Assembly: GCA_949825045.1 (NCBI GenBank)
Contig: OX463813.1
Coordinates: 434,001-498,000 of the forward strand
Length of the DNA stretch: 64,000 nt
Source of the DNA: Argyresthia goedartella
Lineage: Eukaryota > Arthropoda > Insecta > Lepidoptera > Argyresthiidae
Reading direction: 5' to 3'
The stretch's first letter is position 1, and each line of letters opens with the position of its first letter. Below are positions 50,851 through 61,671 of this stretch, piece by piece. The position numbers and the translations under genes were made by a program. Under the pieces are notes generated by a model. That model saw nothing but the letters and a program-made list of their open reading frames with translations, made no database searches and had not been told where the DNA came from.

Positions 50851-53297
50851 CTATTCATTTTGTATTTCTGGTTCATCTTCAATATCAGTGTCAATCAGAT
50901 AATCTTTACCATTGACGTTCGGGAAATTCAAGAATTCCGCGTGAAATATTTTTGGTATGACACCTGTGTCACATAACTTCTTCAGGTCGTTGTATTTGCT
51001 CTTTGTAATTGGCAAAGCAGATTTAAATTTAGCATTGATTGGTTTCGGTTTGGAAAGAGATATTGATTCTTCTCGCGCGTCTTCTTTCATGCTGTATTTT
51101 ACAGTCATAACAGTCGGGGTAGATTTTTTGAACGTTGCCACTCGTATCTTGCTGATTTTACCAACGAGGTTACTCTTGAAATATTTGTCTGCAAACTCCT
51201 CGTAGTTTTTGAAGTCGTCGTGAGTAAGTGCTTCCACTTCATAAGGTTTTGGGTCTATTCTAGCCAGCTGGCATACAGTGACCCACTGCGATGGTGCCCA
51301 CACGTTTGTATTCCGAACAGAATTTTCAATTGTGGCATGAATACTATCTACGGTCATTTCAGTATGTCCCGGAAGTAAATAATTCATCTGTATTGTTTCA
51401 AGATTATTTGAAACTAGCAGATATGAATCGCTGCGAGTACCATTCTGTTTTTATTTTGACCGGCACACGAGTCCGAATACAAAATCATACTTTTAACAGT
51501 GCCTCGTTGATCGCAGGTGTCTATATATTTGCTTATTATTGTCGCTATTTCGTTGCCTCCCCTCTTTCCTTATGATTCTCCCCAGACATATCAATAACCG
51601 TTTTTTGTTACGCATTCATAAAAACACAAGTTATACACTGTGTATTTTCTCGAATAGAAAAGTAGCATACTTTTTCCGTAGGGCGTGTTTAAAACCTTTT
51701 GCAAATCAAACGTGGCACAAACTATAGAAGGATTTTTTTTAGGAAACTCATAATAACATTCCTTCCTCTTTACCGAAGCATCCTTTTCTTCTAGGTGGTT
51801 CTTCATCTCTGCATTTTCAGATATGTCTTGGCCTTCAAACCGCAAACACTTTACACACTTGTCCTTTTTTGGATTATGGAAGCCAAGGTTATTGAAAATT
51901 TCACGAAAAATTCTCTCTGATACAATGTCCACGCATTGGCTTAGTTTCTCATCCTTATAAATTCGGTATAAGTTCTTGATGTTCTTCATCCCCACTGGTA
52001 GATACAATCTGGTACTATCTTTTCTTGCATAGTGTGAAGGTAGGGCTGGTAAGCTCTTGATGAAATTCACCGCGGACAGTTTGACGGTCTCTGTAGTTTT
52101 GTTTGGAGGTACAATTTTACCTCTTTCATCAGCTTTTGCTATTCCCATAGTAGCATTTGTCAGAGTGTAATAGATGAATCGCTGACTCACATCAAGTGTA
52201 TTCACAAGAAATTGCTGGCATACTCGTCGTCGTCCTTCTCCTTCGTTAATGAAATATTCGAATGTATTTGTTCTTTTTGTGGTATCTTTGCATCGTTTCC
52301 TTTTTATTTCTGTCCTACACGGCATTGCTACTACCCAATCTTTTCCTTTTTCCGTTGTCAAGCTCCAGTAATAATCAAATATATCTCTCCTTTTCTGTTC
52401 GTTAATATTTTCGCAATTGTTGCCACATTTTTTTACCACACAAGGATTTGCTTGAAGTTCTTTTGCTCTAATCGTTGAACCATCTTTTTTCTTGTATTCT
52501 TTCCCGGTTTCTCTAGCTTTTTTCTTAATTAATCTTTTTTTTTTTCTTCTTTCTTAGGCCATCGTCGCCTACTATGCCTTCTTGTGATCTTTTCTTACGC
52601 TTCTTTATTTTCTTACCGTGACTCTCGAGCTCACTAGAAGCAGATTCATCACCTGTTTCTTTCCACGATGTTGAGTCCCAAACAAAATCTTCATCTTCAG
52701 ACAAAAAGTCCACATAACTTTTTTTCATTATAACTCGGTGTTTTCTTTTCTTAGCAGGTCATGGTTTATGTGTCCATGTAATTCTTCAGGAGAATCTGCA
52801 ACATCGTGTATTTCATTGTCCTTTTTATGAGGAGCTGTGGCATTGTCTTGTCCAAAAACCTCTACATCAACAGGATTTTCGCAGGTTTTGGTAGAATCGC
52901 CATCTCCCATCGAACCTAAATTTGAATCATCTTGTAAGGATTTTTGTGGCCATGTATTTCTTCAGGAGATTCTGCAACATTGTATATTCCATCGTCCTTT
53001 TTAAGAGGAGCTGTGGCAATGTCTTGTCCAAAACCCTCTACATCAACAGCATTCTCGCAGGTTTGGGTAGAATCGCCGTCTTTCATAGAATCTAAACTTA
53101 TTGCTTTTGAATCATCTTCTAAGGATTTTCTTAATATGGCCATTTCTTTATCTGGTATTTCTACTCCAATAGATGGTGTAAGACTCATCACACATGTTTC
53201 AAGTCGTTTTATGGTGTCATTTTTGTCTGGTGGATCTACGTTGACATGTGAATTCTGAAATGAATAAATCATAATTAATAAACTACTCGTACGATAG

Positions 53298-53472
53298 TAA
53301 AGGGCTCTACTCAACTTGTTGCATGCAATCTGCAACCTGCCTACTCAAGATGCAATCTCGCTGCAATCGAGGCATGCAACCTGCAACATGCCTACTCGCG
53401 ATGCAATGTACCTGCAATCTGTTGCAAGGCAACAAGTTGCAAGACAGATTGCACCGTGAGTAGAGCCCTTTA
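53298..53472. mobile_element. MITE-like 175-bp insertion with TGCAA array
   Basis: Perfect 16-bp inverted ends TAAAGGGCTCTACTCA and TGAGTAGAGCCCTTTA enclose about 140 bp packed with TGCAA/TTGCA words. It sits in the intron between T2 exons. A TA target duplication may be included in the ends. Confidence 0.8.
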
Positions 53473-53689
53473 GACGGCTACAAGGGAACAATGTCCTATG
53501 GGCACCTTCGGTCTCCATCATGACATTTGACACTGATCATCATCATCATGCCATTACATACAATAGAAGCTGCTAGGGTAAAGGCGGATGGTACTCGTGC
53601 AGTATCGATCGATGTCGATAAAGGTGTCGAACTGGATCATTGAAAATAATAAATGATAGATAACACAAATATTTGTGTGGTACACGATA

Positions 53690-53820
53690 GGCTTATTACG
53701 ACAACTTAACCACAAACTCTGTTGTGAGATAAGCTCGCCTTTGCCATTTAATTTCGAGTGAAACATATTTTTGTATTTTTTCTGTGCAATAAAGAATTAT
53801 TATTGTAAAATTGTTAATCA
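53690..53820 (+). repeat. LINE 3' tail fragment
   Basis: Contains gataagctcgcctttgcc and tgtgcaataaagaattatta, matching the 3' end of LINE F (37755-37845). A short, 5'-truncated copy within the T2 intron. Confidence 0.6.
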
Positions 53821-53964
53821 GATCGTAAAGCTAATAAACTTAATAGTAAAATCGCACGTACCTCTTCACGTAAGTTCTTAATCTTTTGTTTAAATATTAT
53901 TTGCCTTTTTGAAGCCATTTTATCATGGTTCCGGATGTCGCTGTAAGCATAAAATAACAATTAG

Positions 53965-54070
53965 GTAAAAGTAAAGTAAAAGTAAATTTAGCTCATTAAT
54001 GTCCCCACCTAGGGACACAGGCCTTTACCCGGATACGAGTAAGATTGAGCCATACTCCATAACAATTAGG
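53965..54070. repeat. Dispersed repeat fragment
   Basis: taaaagtaaagtaaaagtaa is followed by ccacctagggacacaggcct and ttacccggatacgag. It looks like a tail fragment of a common lepidopteran retroelement. Family not assigned. Confidence 0.4.
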
Positions 54071-54265
54071 TAAATAGGAATAATAATGAATCGTTGTTCT
54101 AAATCATTTATCCTACAACTATGGCTAGGCCGTTTTTGGTAAATAGCCGATAACCTTTTGTTATCCCTATGCACATAGGACTTTGATAATTAGACACAGT
54201 AGACTTTAAACAGTTCTACGGTAATTCTCTGCAATTTAAATAAGATACACAATAAAATAACTTAC

Positions 54266-54374
54266 CTTTCGTAGATATTTTTACGCGCACTCACAAATAG
54301 TATGCACACACAACCTCACTTTGTCACGGTTCTCACTGACTGAAGCGCCACGGGGGGTGCGGGCGGTATTTATA
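54266..54374 (-). promoter_or_regulatory. T2 promoter and non-coding first exon
   Basis: On the minus strand TATAAATA (54374-54367) is followed about 30 bp downstream by TCAGTCAGTG, an arthropod initiator. The transcript then reaches a strong donor ACGAAAG|GTAAGT at 54266. The matching acceptor tgcttacag lies at 53941, just before the exon with the start codon. Confidence 0.6.
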
Positions 54375-55132
54375 CTGACGCGCTTGGCGGACGCAGGAGT
54401 CGAAAACGTTTGACTTAACCGACTAACAGACAAATGTTTCATATAAAATATTGGCTGCCCTAACGAACTTAGCTTTCCTAATTCCGGTATAGGAATAATG
54501 TTTTAACTTCTATACTTTCAATTTCAATATGTCTGATGCGACAGATGTTAGTGAATTAAGTTTAAGAAAATTTGTTTAACAATCTTACAGTAACAATTTT
54601 GATTGAAGGTCAAATGTTTGATATTCAAGTGCATAATAAATTCTGGTGCAGGATAAATGGTTGAAGCAACATTGGGCGTGGCATTTAAGTTACAGACTTA
54701 TTGTTATAAGCGACATCAAGTACGGATTTCAGGTTCAAGCAAAATGTTTTAAACGACTGTGCGTATTAAAATAAGATGCAGGATATATGTTTTAACCGAC
54801 GTAAAGTATAGATATCAGATGAAAGAAAAACGTTTCAATCACCCTATGTTAGCAAATGTATGTCAGGGTAAATAGCTTAAGTCAAAATCACAGAATGTTT
54901 TGTCTGTATGATGTCCAACTTGTATTTTTTTTTGCATAAACTGTGTCGCATCAATCAAAGCAGATTTAAACTAGAACGAAAAATACGATTGTTTTAAGCG
55001 CCAACAAAGTGATCCAATCGGTCCGAAACCGAGCTCAAACGACGCAGAAAAATCAGGCGATTCCGAATATGTATATAACTCAATATCGGCCAGGATGTCG
55101 CTTCACACAAATAGCCCGGAAGCCCTCGATAT

Positions 55133-56397
55133 GCAAGCAGATAGCTGTGGCCACGAACAGGGAAATGCAGTTGTATTTCATCGACAGGGCAATCCTTTTT
55201 TGTTTGTAGAAAGTGCATAGCTGTTCTCAAAACAATGTTATTTTTATTTTGGGCTACGCATCCATCGCAAAAAAAACGGTTGAGGTTGTGGGAAAACGTA
55301 GTGTTTGGCAAAAAATGCAATAGGCCAGAAGATACCTCTAGGCTTCCTTTGCCTGCTTGCTCCTCAGTCTAAGCGTAAAATAGTGGCTTTACACCCTCCA
55401 GATCACATATGCACAAATTGTAGAAGTTCAATTGCCGACTGTAAAAGGCTTCTTGAATATTGGTTTTTGGCAAAGACTGTATTTGTTGAAGGTCGAAACA
55501 GTAACTATGAGAATTCGGTACTTCTGTTTTCAATATCTTGTAGAAAGTATTAGCTCTCTGTTTGTGAATTCTTTTTTCAATTAAATAATCATTCCTTTGT
55601 TTTGATCCCATTGGAGATTATTTTATTTTACTTTTCATCAAAGAATAGTAGTTACAAACATCTGTGGCCGGAGACCTAAAGCCGAGGTTAAATTCGCTAA
55701 CAAAGATCTGACGAAACATTCCGATATGTACTTTTTTATCTCTTTCAACACTTTCATTGTAGATCTGATGCAGCTTGTTTACACTTAGCTCACAACTAAG
55801 ATAAATTCTTTGCGATTTCCTCCTATTATAGTGGCTTTTCCTCTGAGCTTTCCTATGAAGGTTCTCACACTATTCTTCTTTTCAACAGATTTGTGACTGA
55901 TCCTGTCTCCTCCTCGCTTTTCTTCAATGGGATTTCCAATATTCTTCTCTTTAACAATATTTTGGACCCTTGTTCTGCCCATTCGCAACACGGTGAGGAA
56001 GAGCGTTTTACATACAAAAAACCTTTATGTTTGAGAAAGTACTTCACATTGCAACTATGCGATCCTCCCGGTTTCTGTTTTTTGTTGAGTGCTGTGGGCC
56101 GTGGCCTTCTTCTTTTAACAACCGTCAATTCGATCATGTTAGCAACTATGCTGTCCTGTCTAAGCTTGTCGGGAACTTTGTAAAAGTTTTGTCTTATTGC
56201 TTGAACCATATTTGGTGTTATCTTGCTGCATTGAAATCTTTTATTAGAATCATTGTGATTACAAGGCACATAGACTTTACTGCCAGAAGGAGCAGAGTGC
56301 CTTTTCATCTTCGCTTCGGCTCTTTTACCTCCTGTTGCTTTTCTTTTTCTACTTCCAACGCTAGGTTCTTGAACAAGAACCGTTTCAGTTTCATCTT
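55133..56397 (-). pseudogene. T1 transposase-like gene, central part
   Basis: From the E2 junction: ETETVLVQEPSVGSRKRKAT, VYVPCNHNDSNKRFQCSKI, LRMGRTRVQNIVKEKNIGNP and IEEKRGGDRISHKSV. Further on come RRKSQRIYLSCELSVNK-like text, CFDLQQIQSLPKTNIQEAFY, FYNLCICDLEGVKP, DGCVAQNKNNIVLRTAM and IQLHFPVRGHSYL. Pieces lie in several frames. The motif order matches T2 (RLYLP, CATFDLQ, AGQNKNRMV). It is cut at 55133 by T2 and at 56397 by E2. Confidence 0.75.
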
Positions 56398-56918
56398 TGT
56401 TCGATTCAAAATCGATACTCGATCTATGGTTCCGGAACGGCCATTTTGAATTTGACGGAGCTGCCAACCGAGCAGTTTTTGACAACTGACAGACGAAAAG
56501 CCCCCGCAATGTGACGCGTATTGATTTGGGCATTGAAATTAAATCGTAAGCCATCTGGAATTGTATTCGGGCTCCCCTCAGGATTGTCTTATAGCTGAGT
56601 GTATTGTGGTTCTCCGAACCAGATAAAGTTCGTATTTACGTAATATAACCTGTGTTGGGACACTGTGCGCGTCGAAGCTGGCCTGCCAGCCATACCTGGT
56701 TGGCTGAAGAACCTGTCTACCAAGAAGAGCCTAGGGTGCACCCAGGCCTTGCAGAGAGACAGGTGTTTGACGGGAACGAAGCACAGACCAGGTCAGATAG
56801 AATCTATTTACTTTAGCTCGGTGAATCGCCGACGTTCTTGCTTCTTGGCATCCGATCGCTACGCTACCTCGTAGCTATGGGCCCCTGCGAGGTCATTGGG
56901 TGCCGAGAGGCCTGAACA
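56398..56918 (+). repeat. E2 5' LTR
   Basis: 521 bp, TGTTCGATTCAAAATCG to GGCCTGAACA. It differs from the E1 LTR far more than the internal regions do. Confidence 0.95.
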
Positions 56919-57538
56919 TTTTGGTAGCAAGAGCGTGGTTTCCTGAGATTTGCAGCCGTCAAGGTCTCCAGGAACCCACGATTTGGGACTATCAATCTGT
57001 AGGTATAGGCGGTTATTAGCTAACTTGGTGTTGTTCCTGTATCCACATAGATTGGTAGTATTGTAAGCTATAAGTCTATTGCTGGTAGTAGACAGACAGA
57101 TATTATAGTTTTCCCTAAATGACCAGTTGTACTGAGATGTGACTCAGAAAAGTAGGTACTCAACTTAGGTTCATTGTAGGTGAATTGAAATTTGCATTGA
57201 AGTACCAGTTACCAGTTAGTCAATCTATTAGTGGTCTAGTAATGCTAATGAATGTTTGGTTAACATAGGTTACATCTATTGATAGCAGGCTATGACATTG
57301 TTTTCAGTTTATAGCAATTTATAACTTGAACTAATATTGACTATCTGTGTGTGTTATATGATATAGGGAAACTAAATTGTTGCTTACAGAATTTGTGTAG
57401 ATATAAAACTCGGTTTCTATTGTTTGGGGAAATCAGCATTGTTTAAGTTATAGTTTAGGGTTCCCTCGTTTGGGTTGTAGACTGGAGGGTCCAATATAAT
57501 TGAGTTATTGCAAATTGTGAGTAAGTATCGTTCCGATC

Positions 57539-59362
57539 ATGTCGTTATCTGAAATACAGAAGGGTGTTTCTAAGGAGCTCAGATGGTTTTCCTCCGCACA
57601 CGGTCTGATAGACCGTTTAGATAGGCATGATGTGGTATTGGAGCGGTCTATGGACGTTAAGGAACGCTACAACAGGGTGCTCGAATTGTCCGCGCAGGCG
57701 GAAGCAGTTGATGGTTGCGCACCTGACAGGCTGTCACGGTTGCTAGGGGATGTCGACCAGTGTATGGAGATGGCAGCTGCTATCACGCAGAAGGCTGCGG
57801 ACATACGTAGGCAGCGCGAGTCCAGCCATGGTGGTGACATTGAAGCACCTCTGCCGCATCAGGGATCGGGGACCAGGTTACCCGTTATAACTATGCCTAC
57901 TTTTGACGGAGTGTCCGGTGAATGGATGAGCTTCATCAATCTGTTCGAAAGTTTGGTGCACATGCGATCGGACATTACCAAGTCTGTCAAAATGGCTCAG
58001 CTGGTGGCAGCATTGAGGGGTGAGCCCAGGGAGCTGGTCGCTCATTTGACAGTTACGGAGGGTAACTATGAAACGGCCAGGCAATTGCTGGTCAGACGTT
58101 ACCACAACAAACGGAGGTTGGCCGATGCCCAACTGAACCGTTTGTTTAGCATCCCGGTTGTGAACAAGGTCGGGGCCATACAGACGGAGGTTTTGAACCC
58201 GTTGTTGTCCGTCACCAAGGCCCTAGAGAATCTTGGACTTCCGGTTGGTGAATGGTCGTACCTATTGCTGTACATTGTACTTTCCCGCCTACCCGCTGAC
58301 GTGCAGACTCGTTTCGAACAGTCTCACGGGAGGTCGGCCGAGGACCTGCCCGCCTTCTCCGACTTGGTCGGATTTTTGGAAGAGGAGGCTCGACGGGCAG
58401 AGAATTTGGGGTTGACGGCCACCCATCCTTCGGAGCCACAGAGAGCTGCCGGGAGCGCTGTGAGTAGGGGCCCTCCGACGAGGAAGGACCGCACCAACCG
58501 GCAGTCGTATGGGACTGTGAGTGCATTGACCCCACATAGTGAGACCTGCCCATGTTGTAGGCAGATTGGCCATGCTGTGGCCAATTGCAATAAGTTCGGG
58601 GAACTTAGGGTTGAGGGACGGCGCCGGATGGCCAAGCAGCGGGGCTGGTGTTTCCTGTGCCTCGGGCCACACATGGCTAGGGACTGCACGCGCACAAAAT
58701 TGTGCGGATATTGTGGTGGGGCCCACAACAATTTGTTGTGCATGAACCGGTCCGGCCAACAGCCACCACAGGGCCGTACCCAGGGTGACACGGCATGGGG
58801 CCCTGAGAATTCGTTTGCGACTCGGAGCGCAACTCAGGGGCCAATGTCCCCACGTGCACAGGGCGGTACTAGGGTGCAGGGCCGCACTCAGGGTCATCAC
58901 ATGGGGGGCCCTGAGTTTTCGGTTGCGACTCAGCATCCGACTCAGCGGGCAATGGGGCCACAAGCACGCAGCCACCCAGGGGTGCAGGGCCGCACTCAGG
59001 GTCATCACATGGGGGGCCCTGAGTTTTCGGTTGCGACTCAGCATCCGACTCAGCGGGACATTGGGTATGTTGAGCAGGCCGCAACGGGCGGGTGGCATGG
59101 GACACCTTCGAGCTATGCGGATGCGGCTCGGACGCCGCCTCAGTTGTCGCCCCGCTCGTCGCCTCGTCCTCGTCGGTCGCATGTGATGTCCCCCCCGCTC
59201 ATGGAGCAGCCACGGTTGAATTCACGCCCACAACCCTTCGGGGGGCGTCGTAGGGTGGCAATGGAACCGGCGCGTGGGCCATTTGTACAATGGGACCCTC
59301 TGGCGTATAGCTGCCTACCTGATCGGTTACAGGCAGAGTGGGGCCCCGGGGGCCCTCGCTAG
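57539..59362 (+). CDS. E2 Gag
   Basis: 607 codons from MSLSEIQKGVSKELRWF to EWGPGGPR and a TAG at 59360-59362. The layout is as in E1: capsid region, three zinc knuckles (CPCCRQIGHAVANC, CFLCLGPHMARDC, CGYCGGAHNNLLC) and a Gln/Gly-rich tail with the GRTQGHHMGGPEFSVATQ unit twice. About 98 percent identical to E1 Gag. Pol continues in the same frame after the TAG, so a fraction of ribosomes reading through would make Gag-Pol. Confidence 0.94.
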   Translation: MSLSEIQKGVSKELRWFSSAHGLIDRLDRHDVVLERSMDVKERYNRVLELSAQAEAVDGCAPDRLSRLLGDVDQCMEMAAAITQKAADIRRQRESSHGGDIEAPLPHQGSGTRLPVITMPTFDGVSGEWMSFINLFESLVHMRSDITKSVKMAQLVAALRGEPRELVAHLTVTEGNYETARQLLVRRYHNKRRLADAQLNRLFSIPVVNKVGAIQTEVLNPLLSVTKALENLGLPVGEWSYLLLYIVLSRLPADVQTRFEQSHGRSAEDLPAFSDLVGFLEEEARRAENLGLTATHPSEPQRAAGSAVSRGPPTRKDRTNRQSYGTVSALTPHSETCPCCRQIGHAVANCNKFGELRVEGRRRMAKQRGWCFLCLGPHMARDCTRTKLCGYCGGAHNNLLCMNRSGQQPPQGRTQGDTAWGPENSFATRSATQGPMSPRAQGGTRVQGRTQGHHMGGPEFSVATQHPTQRAMGPQARSHPGVQGRTQGHHMGGPEFSVATQHPTQRDIGYVEQAATGGWHGTPSSYADAARTPPQLSPRSSPRPRRSHVMSPPLMEQPRLNSRPQPFGGRRRVAMEPARGPFVQWDPLAYSCLPDRLQAEWGPGGPR

Positions 59363-61639
59363 GAATTTGCGGCCCAACAATTTGTTGCCCCCCAACCGGA
59401 GACGGTGGTGTTACCGATCGCCTCTGTGCTTGTTTGGGATTTGGCGGGCAACCCAACATACGTTCGCGCCCTATTAGATTCTGGAGCTCAGGGCTGCATT
59501 GTATCGAACGATTTAGCGAAATGGTTGGGCCTCAATATAAATAATGTATCGCTGCCGAGGAAATTGGTCCCTGCTGGGGATTACAGGGCAACCCTTCACG
59601 GGTTTTGTGATGCCTCTGAACGAGGGTATGCGGCAGCGGTTTATTTGCGAACCGTCACCTCCACCGGGGAGGTCGACGTGCGTTTGGTTTTGGCAAAAAG
59701 CAAGGTAGCGCCTATTCGGACAAAGATGACGATTCCAAAACTGGAACTGTCCGGGGCTGCTCTTTTGACCAAACTTTTGAATCACACTCTAACAGTGTTG
59801 CGTGGGTCAGTGGTTTTGGAGGATACGGTGTACGCGTGGACGGACAGCCAGATTGTTTTGTGCTGGCTGAAGGCTTCGGTCCATAACTTAGAGGTTTTTG
59901 TCGCGAACCGTGTCTCCCAGATTGTGTCGTCTGAGGTCCCACTGACTTGGAGACATGTACCAGGAGAATTGAACCCGTCTGATTGTGCATCCAGGGGATG
60001 TCGGGCTCCTGAACTCGTTAGACACCATTTGTGGTGGGGACCACCCTGGCTTGCCAGGAGAGAATCGGACTGGCCCCACAGCCATGTAGTAGTATCTTCG
60101 GATCATGGCCCCAGAGCGGCCGTGCATGTTACCCAGAAGGCTGAGGACCCTGACGCCGGGTTTCTGCTGGACCGGTATAGCTCACTTGACAAGTTGATAA
60201 ACGTGTCCACTTGGATTAGGAGATTCGCTCGAAATTGTCGTACTCCTCGCGATCAGCGAACGTTGAACCCTATTCTGACTCCGGCAGAGCGAAACGAGTC
60301 GCTACTGAATTTGGTCCGGTTGGTACAGTCCTCGAAGTTTGGGGCAGAATTGGAGACTATACGAAGTGGACGTTCGAAATTGAAGGGAGCCGTCGCGCGT
60401 CTCAACCCCTTTGTTGATTCGACCGGGTTACTTCGGGTAGGAGGAAGATTGCGCAATGCGAATCTGTCGTATTCGGCTCGTCACCCACTTCTGCTCCCCA
60501 AGGGGGGACAGTTAGTTGAATTGCTGGTGACTGATCGTCATATTAAAAACGCGCATGCCGGCTGTAACGCGTTGTTGGCCACGCTCCAGCGGGAGTTTTG
60601 GATCTTATCTGCCCGCCGTGTCATACGGAACATCGTGTTTCGGTGCATGCCTTGTTATCGACTTAAGGCTGCCACGATGCAACCTCTCATGGGGGACTTG
60701 CCCCCTGATCGTGTGAATGAGGTCAGACCGTTTTCAGGTGTTGGTACGGATTTTGCAGGACCGTTTATGGTGAAGAGTTCACGATTGCGTAACGCTAAGC
60801 AATACAAGGCGTACCTGTGTGTGTTTGTTTGTTTATCCACCAAGGCGGTACATCTCGAGCTCGTTGCTGATCTCTCGACAGAGGCTTTCATTGCTTGTTT
60901 GGATAGGTTTGTTTCTCGAAGGGGACTTCCAACTTTGATCCGCTCTGATAACGGCACTAACTACGTCGGTGCGGAACGATACTTACGAGAGATAGTCAAC
61001 TTTTTGAATGTAAATAAAGTGGATATTGGAACGGCCCTCTCCCGTCGGGGTATACAGTGGACCTTCAGCCCACCGAGTTGCCCCCACTGGGGTGGGATTT
61101 TTGAGGCCGTAGTTAAGTCAGCGAAGACGCACTTAGGGCGTATAGTAGGTCAGACCGCGCTGACTTTTGAGGAGCTCGCGACATTGTTTTGTAAGATCGA
61201 GGCCGTTCTCAATTCGCGACCGTTGTGTCCGCTCAGCTCGGATCCAAATGACCTGGAGGCTCTGACCCCAGGCCATTTCTTGATAGGACAGCCACTTAAC
61301 GCGTTGCCCGAGCACCCCTTCGAGGGAGTGAAATTGTATCGGTTGTCAAGGTATCAGATGTTGCAGCAGTTTACTCAGAATTTCTGGAAGCGTTGGTCGC
61401 TCGAGTATCTGCATATCTTACAACAGCGCCTTAAGTGGACTGACAAAACCAGCCCCCCCAGTGTTGGTGACCTCGTGCTGGTTAAGGATGCTAACCTACC
61501 GCCACTACGTTGGCGCAGGGGGCGCATTGTTGACTTGTTCCCTGGCAAGGACGGGACCCCCCGGTCTGCAGAGGTTCTAGTAGGAGGCTCGGTTCTAAAA
61601 CGAGCGGTAGCAACGTTGTCTCGGCTGCCCGTAGATTAA
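59363..61639 (+). CDS. E2 Pol: protease, RNase H, integrase; RT deleted
   Basis: Open from directly after the gag TAG (EFAAQQFVAPQPETVVLPIA), in the gag frame. Protease: YVRALLDSGAQGCIVSNDLA. At about 59580 (KLVPAGDYRATLHGFCDAS) it passes straight into RNase H with no RT. RNase H: IPKLELSGAALLTKLL, YAWTDSQIVLCWLKAS, WRHVPGELNPSDCASRG. Integrase zinc region: HIKNAHAGCNALLATLQ and CMPC. Core Asp-Asp-Glu: GTDFAGPF, RSDNGTNYVG and GGIFEAVVKSAK. The end (VGDLVLVKDANLPPLRWRRG to LSRLPVD) is complete. Protease, RNase H and integrase look usable; RT must come from elsewhere. Confidence 0.94.
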   Translation, partial: EFAAQQFVAPQPETVVLPIASVLVWDLAGNPTYVRALLDSGAQGCIVSNDLAKWLGLNINNVSLPRKLVPAGDYRATLHGFCDASERGYAAAVYLRTVTSTGEVDVRLVLAKSKVAPIRTKMTIPKLELSGAALLTKLLNHTLTVLRGSVVLEDTVYAWTDSQIVLCWLKASVHNLEVFVANRVSQIVSSEVPLTWRHVPGELNPSDCASRGCRAPELVRHHLWWGPPWLARRESDWPHSHVVVSSDHGPRAAVHVTQKAEDPDAGFLLDRYSSLDKLINVSTWIRRFARNCRTPRDQRTLNPILTPAERNESLLNLVRLVQSSKFGAELETIRSGRSKLKGAVARLNPFVDSTGLLRVGGRLRNANLSYSARHPLLLPKGGQLVELLVTDRHIKNAHAGCNALLATLQREFWILSARRVIRNIVFRCMPCYRLKAATMQPLMGDLPPDRVNEVRPFSGVGTDFAGPFMVKSSRLRNAKQYKAYLCVFVCLSTKAVHLELVADLSTEAFIACLDRFVSRRGLPTLIRSDNGTNYVGAERYLREIVNFLNVNKVDIGTALSRRGIQWTFSPPSCPHWGGIFEAVVKSAKTHLGRIVGQTALTFEELATLFCKIEAVLNSRPLCPLSSDPNDLEALTPGHFLIGQPLNALPEHPFEGVKLYRLSRYQMLQQFTQNFWKRWSLEYLHILQQRLKWTDKTSPPSVGDLVLVKDANLPPLRWRRGRIVDLFPGKDGTPRSAEVLVGGSVLKRAVATLSRLPVD

Positions 61640-61671
61640 GGGACAGGTGGGTGCCTGTCCGGGCGGGTGAT

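Larger units (their letters stand above)
50851..53940 (-). pseudogene. T2 transposase-like gene (spliced, frameshifted)
   Basis: A coding exon at 53940-53862 (ATG at 53918, MASKRQIIFKQKIKNLREE) ends at a GTACGT donor. The next exon starts after tttcag at 53254 in the same phase (NSHVNVDPPDKNDTIKRLE). It holds two tandem copies of an acidic unit: DGDSTQTCENAVDVEGFGQD and DGDSTKTCENPVDVEVFGQD. A Lys-rich segment follows (KKIKKRKKRS), then the core: CGNNCENINEQKRRDIFDYY, LPSHYARKDSTRLYLPVG, FHNPKKDKCVKC, CATFDLQKVLNTPYGKSML and YSDSCAGQNKNRMVLAAIH. The end is LPGHTEMTVDSIHATIEN to DEPEIQNE. Frame shifts occur near 52915, 52728, 52500, 51590 and 51400. Many insect repeat-borne proteins share these motifs; a transposase role is inferred from context. 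Confidence 0.75.
49595..55128 (-). mobile_element. DNA transposon T2 nested in T1
   Basis: Inverted ends CGAGGGCTTCCGG-(T/G)-CTATTTG, then TGAAGCGACA, are seen at 49595 (plus) and 55128 (minus). An ATAT duplication lies at 49591-49594 and 55129-55132. It interrupts the T1 protein between FPVRGHSYL and VFGRVEK. It carries one spliced transposase-like gene on the minus strand with its own TATA box. Degenerate copies of ATGNTTNAAGCGAC recur near both ends (49610, 49845, 54655, 54750, 54795, 54985). T1 and T2 proteins share motifs, so they are two families of one superfamily. Confidence 0.88.

Noticed and set aside
55865..56554. 229-codon minus-strand ORF as one protein.
   Set aside because: Its first part lies in the E2 LTR (same peptide at 61595-61828); only sequence below 56398 belongs to T1.
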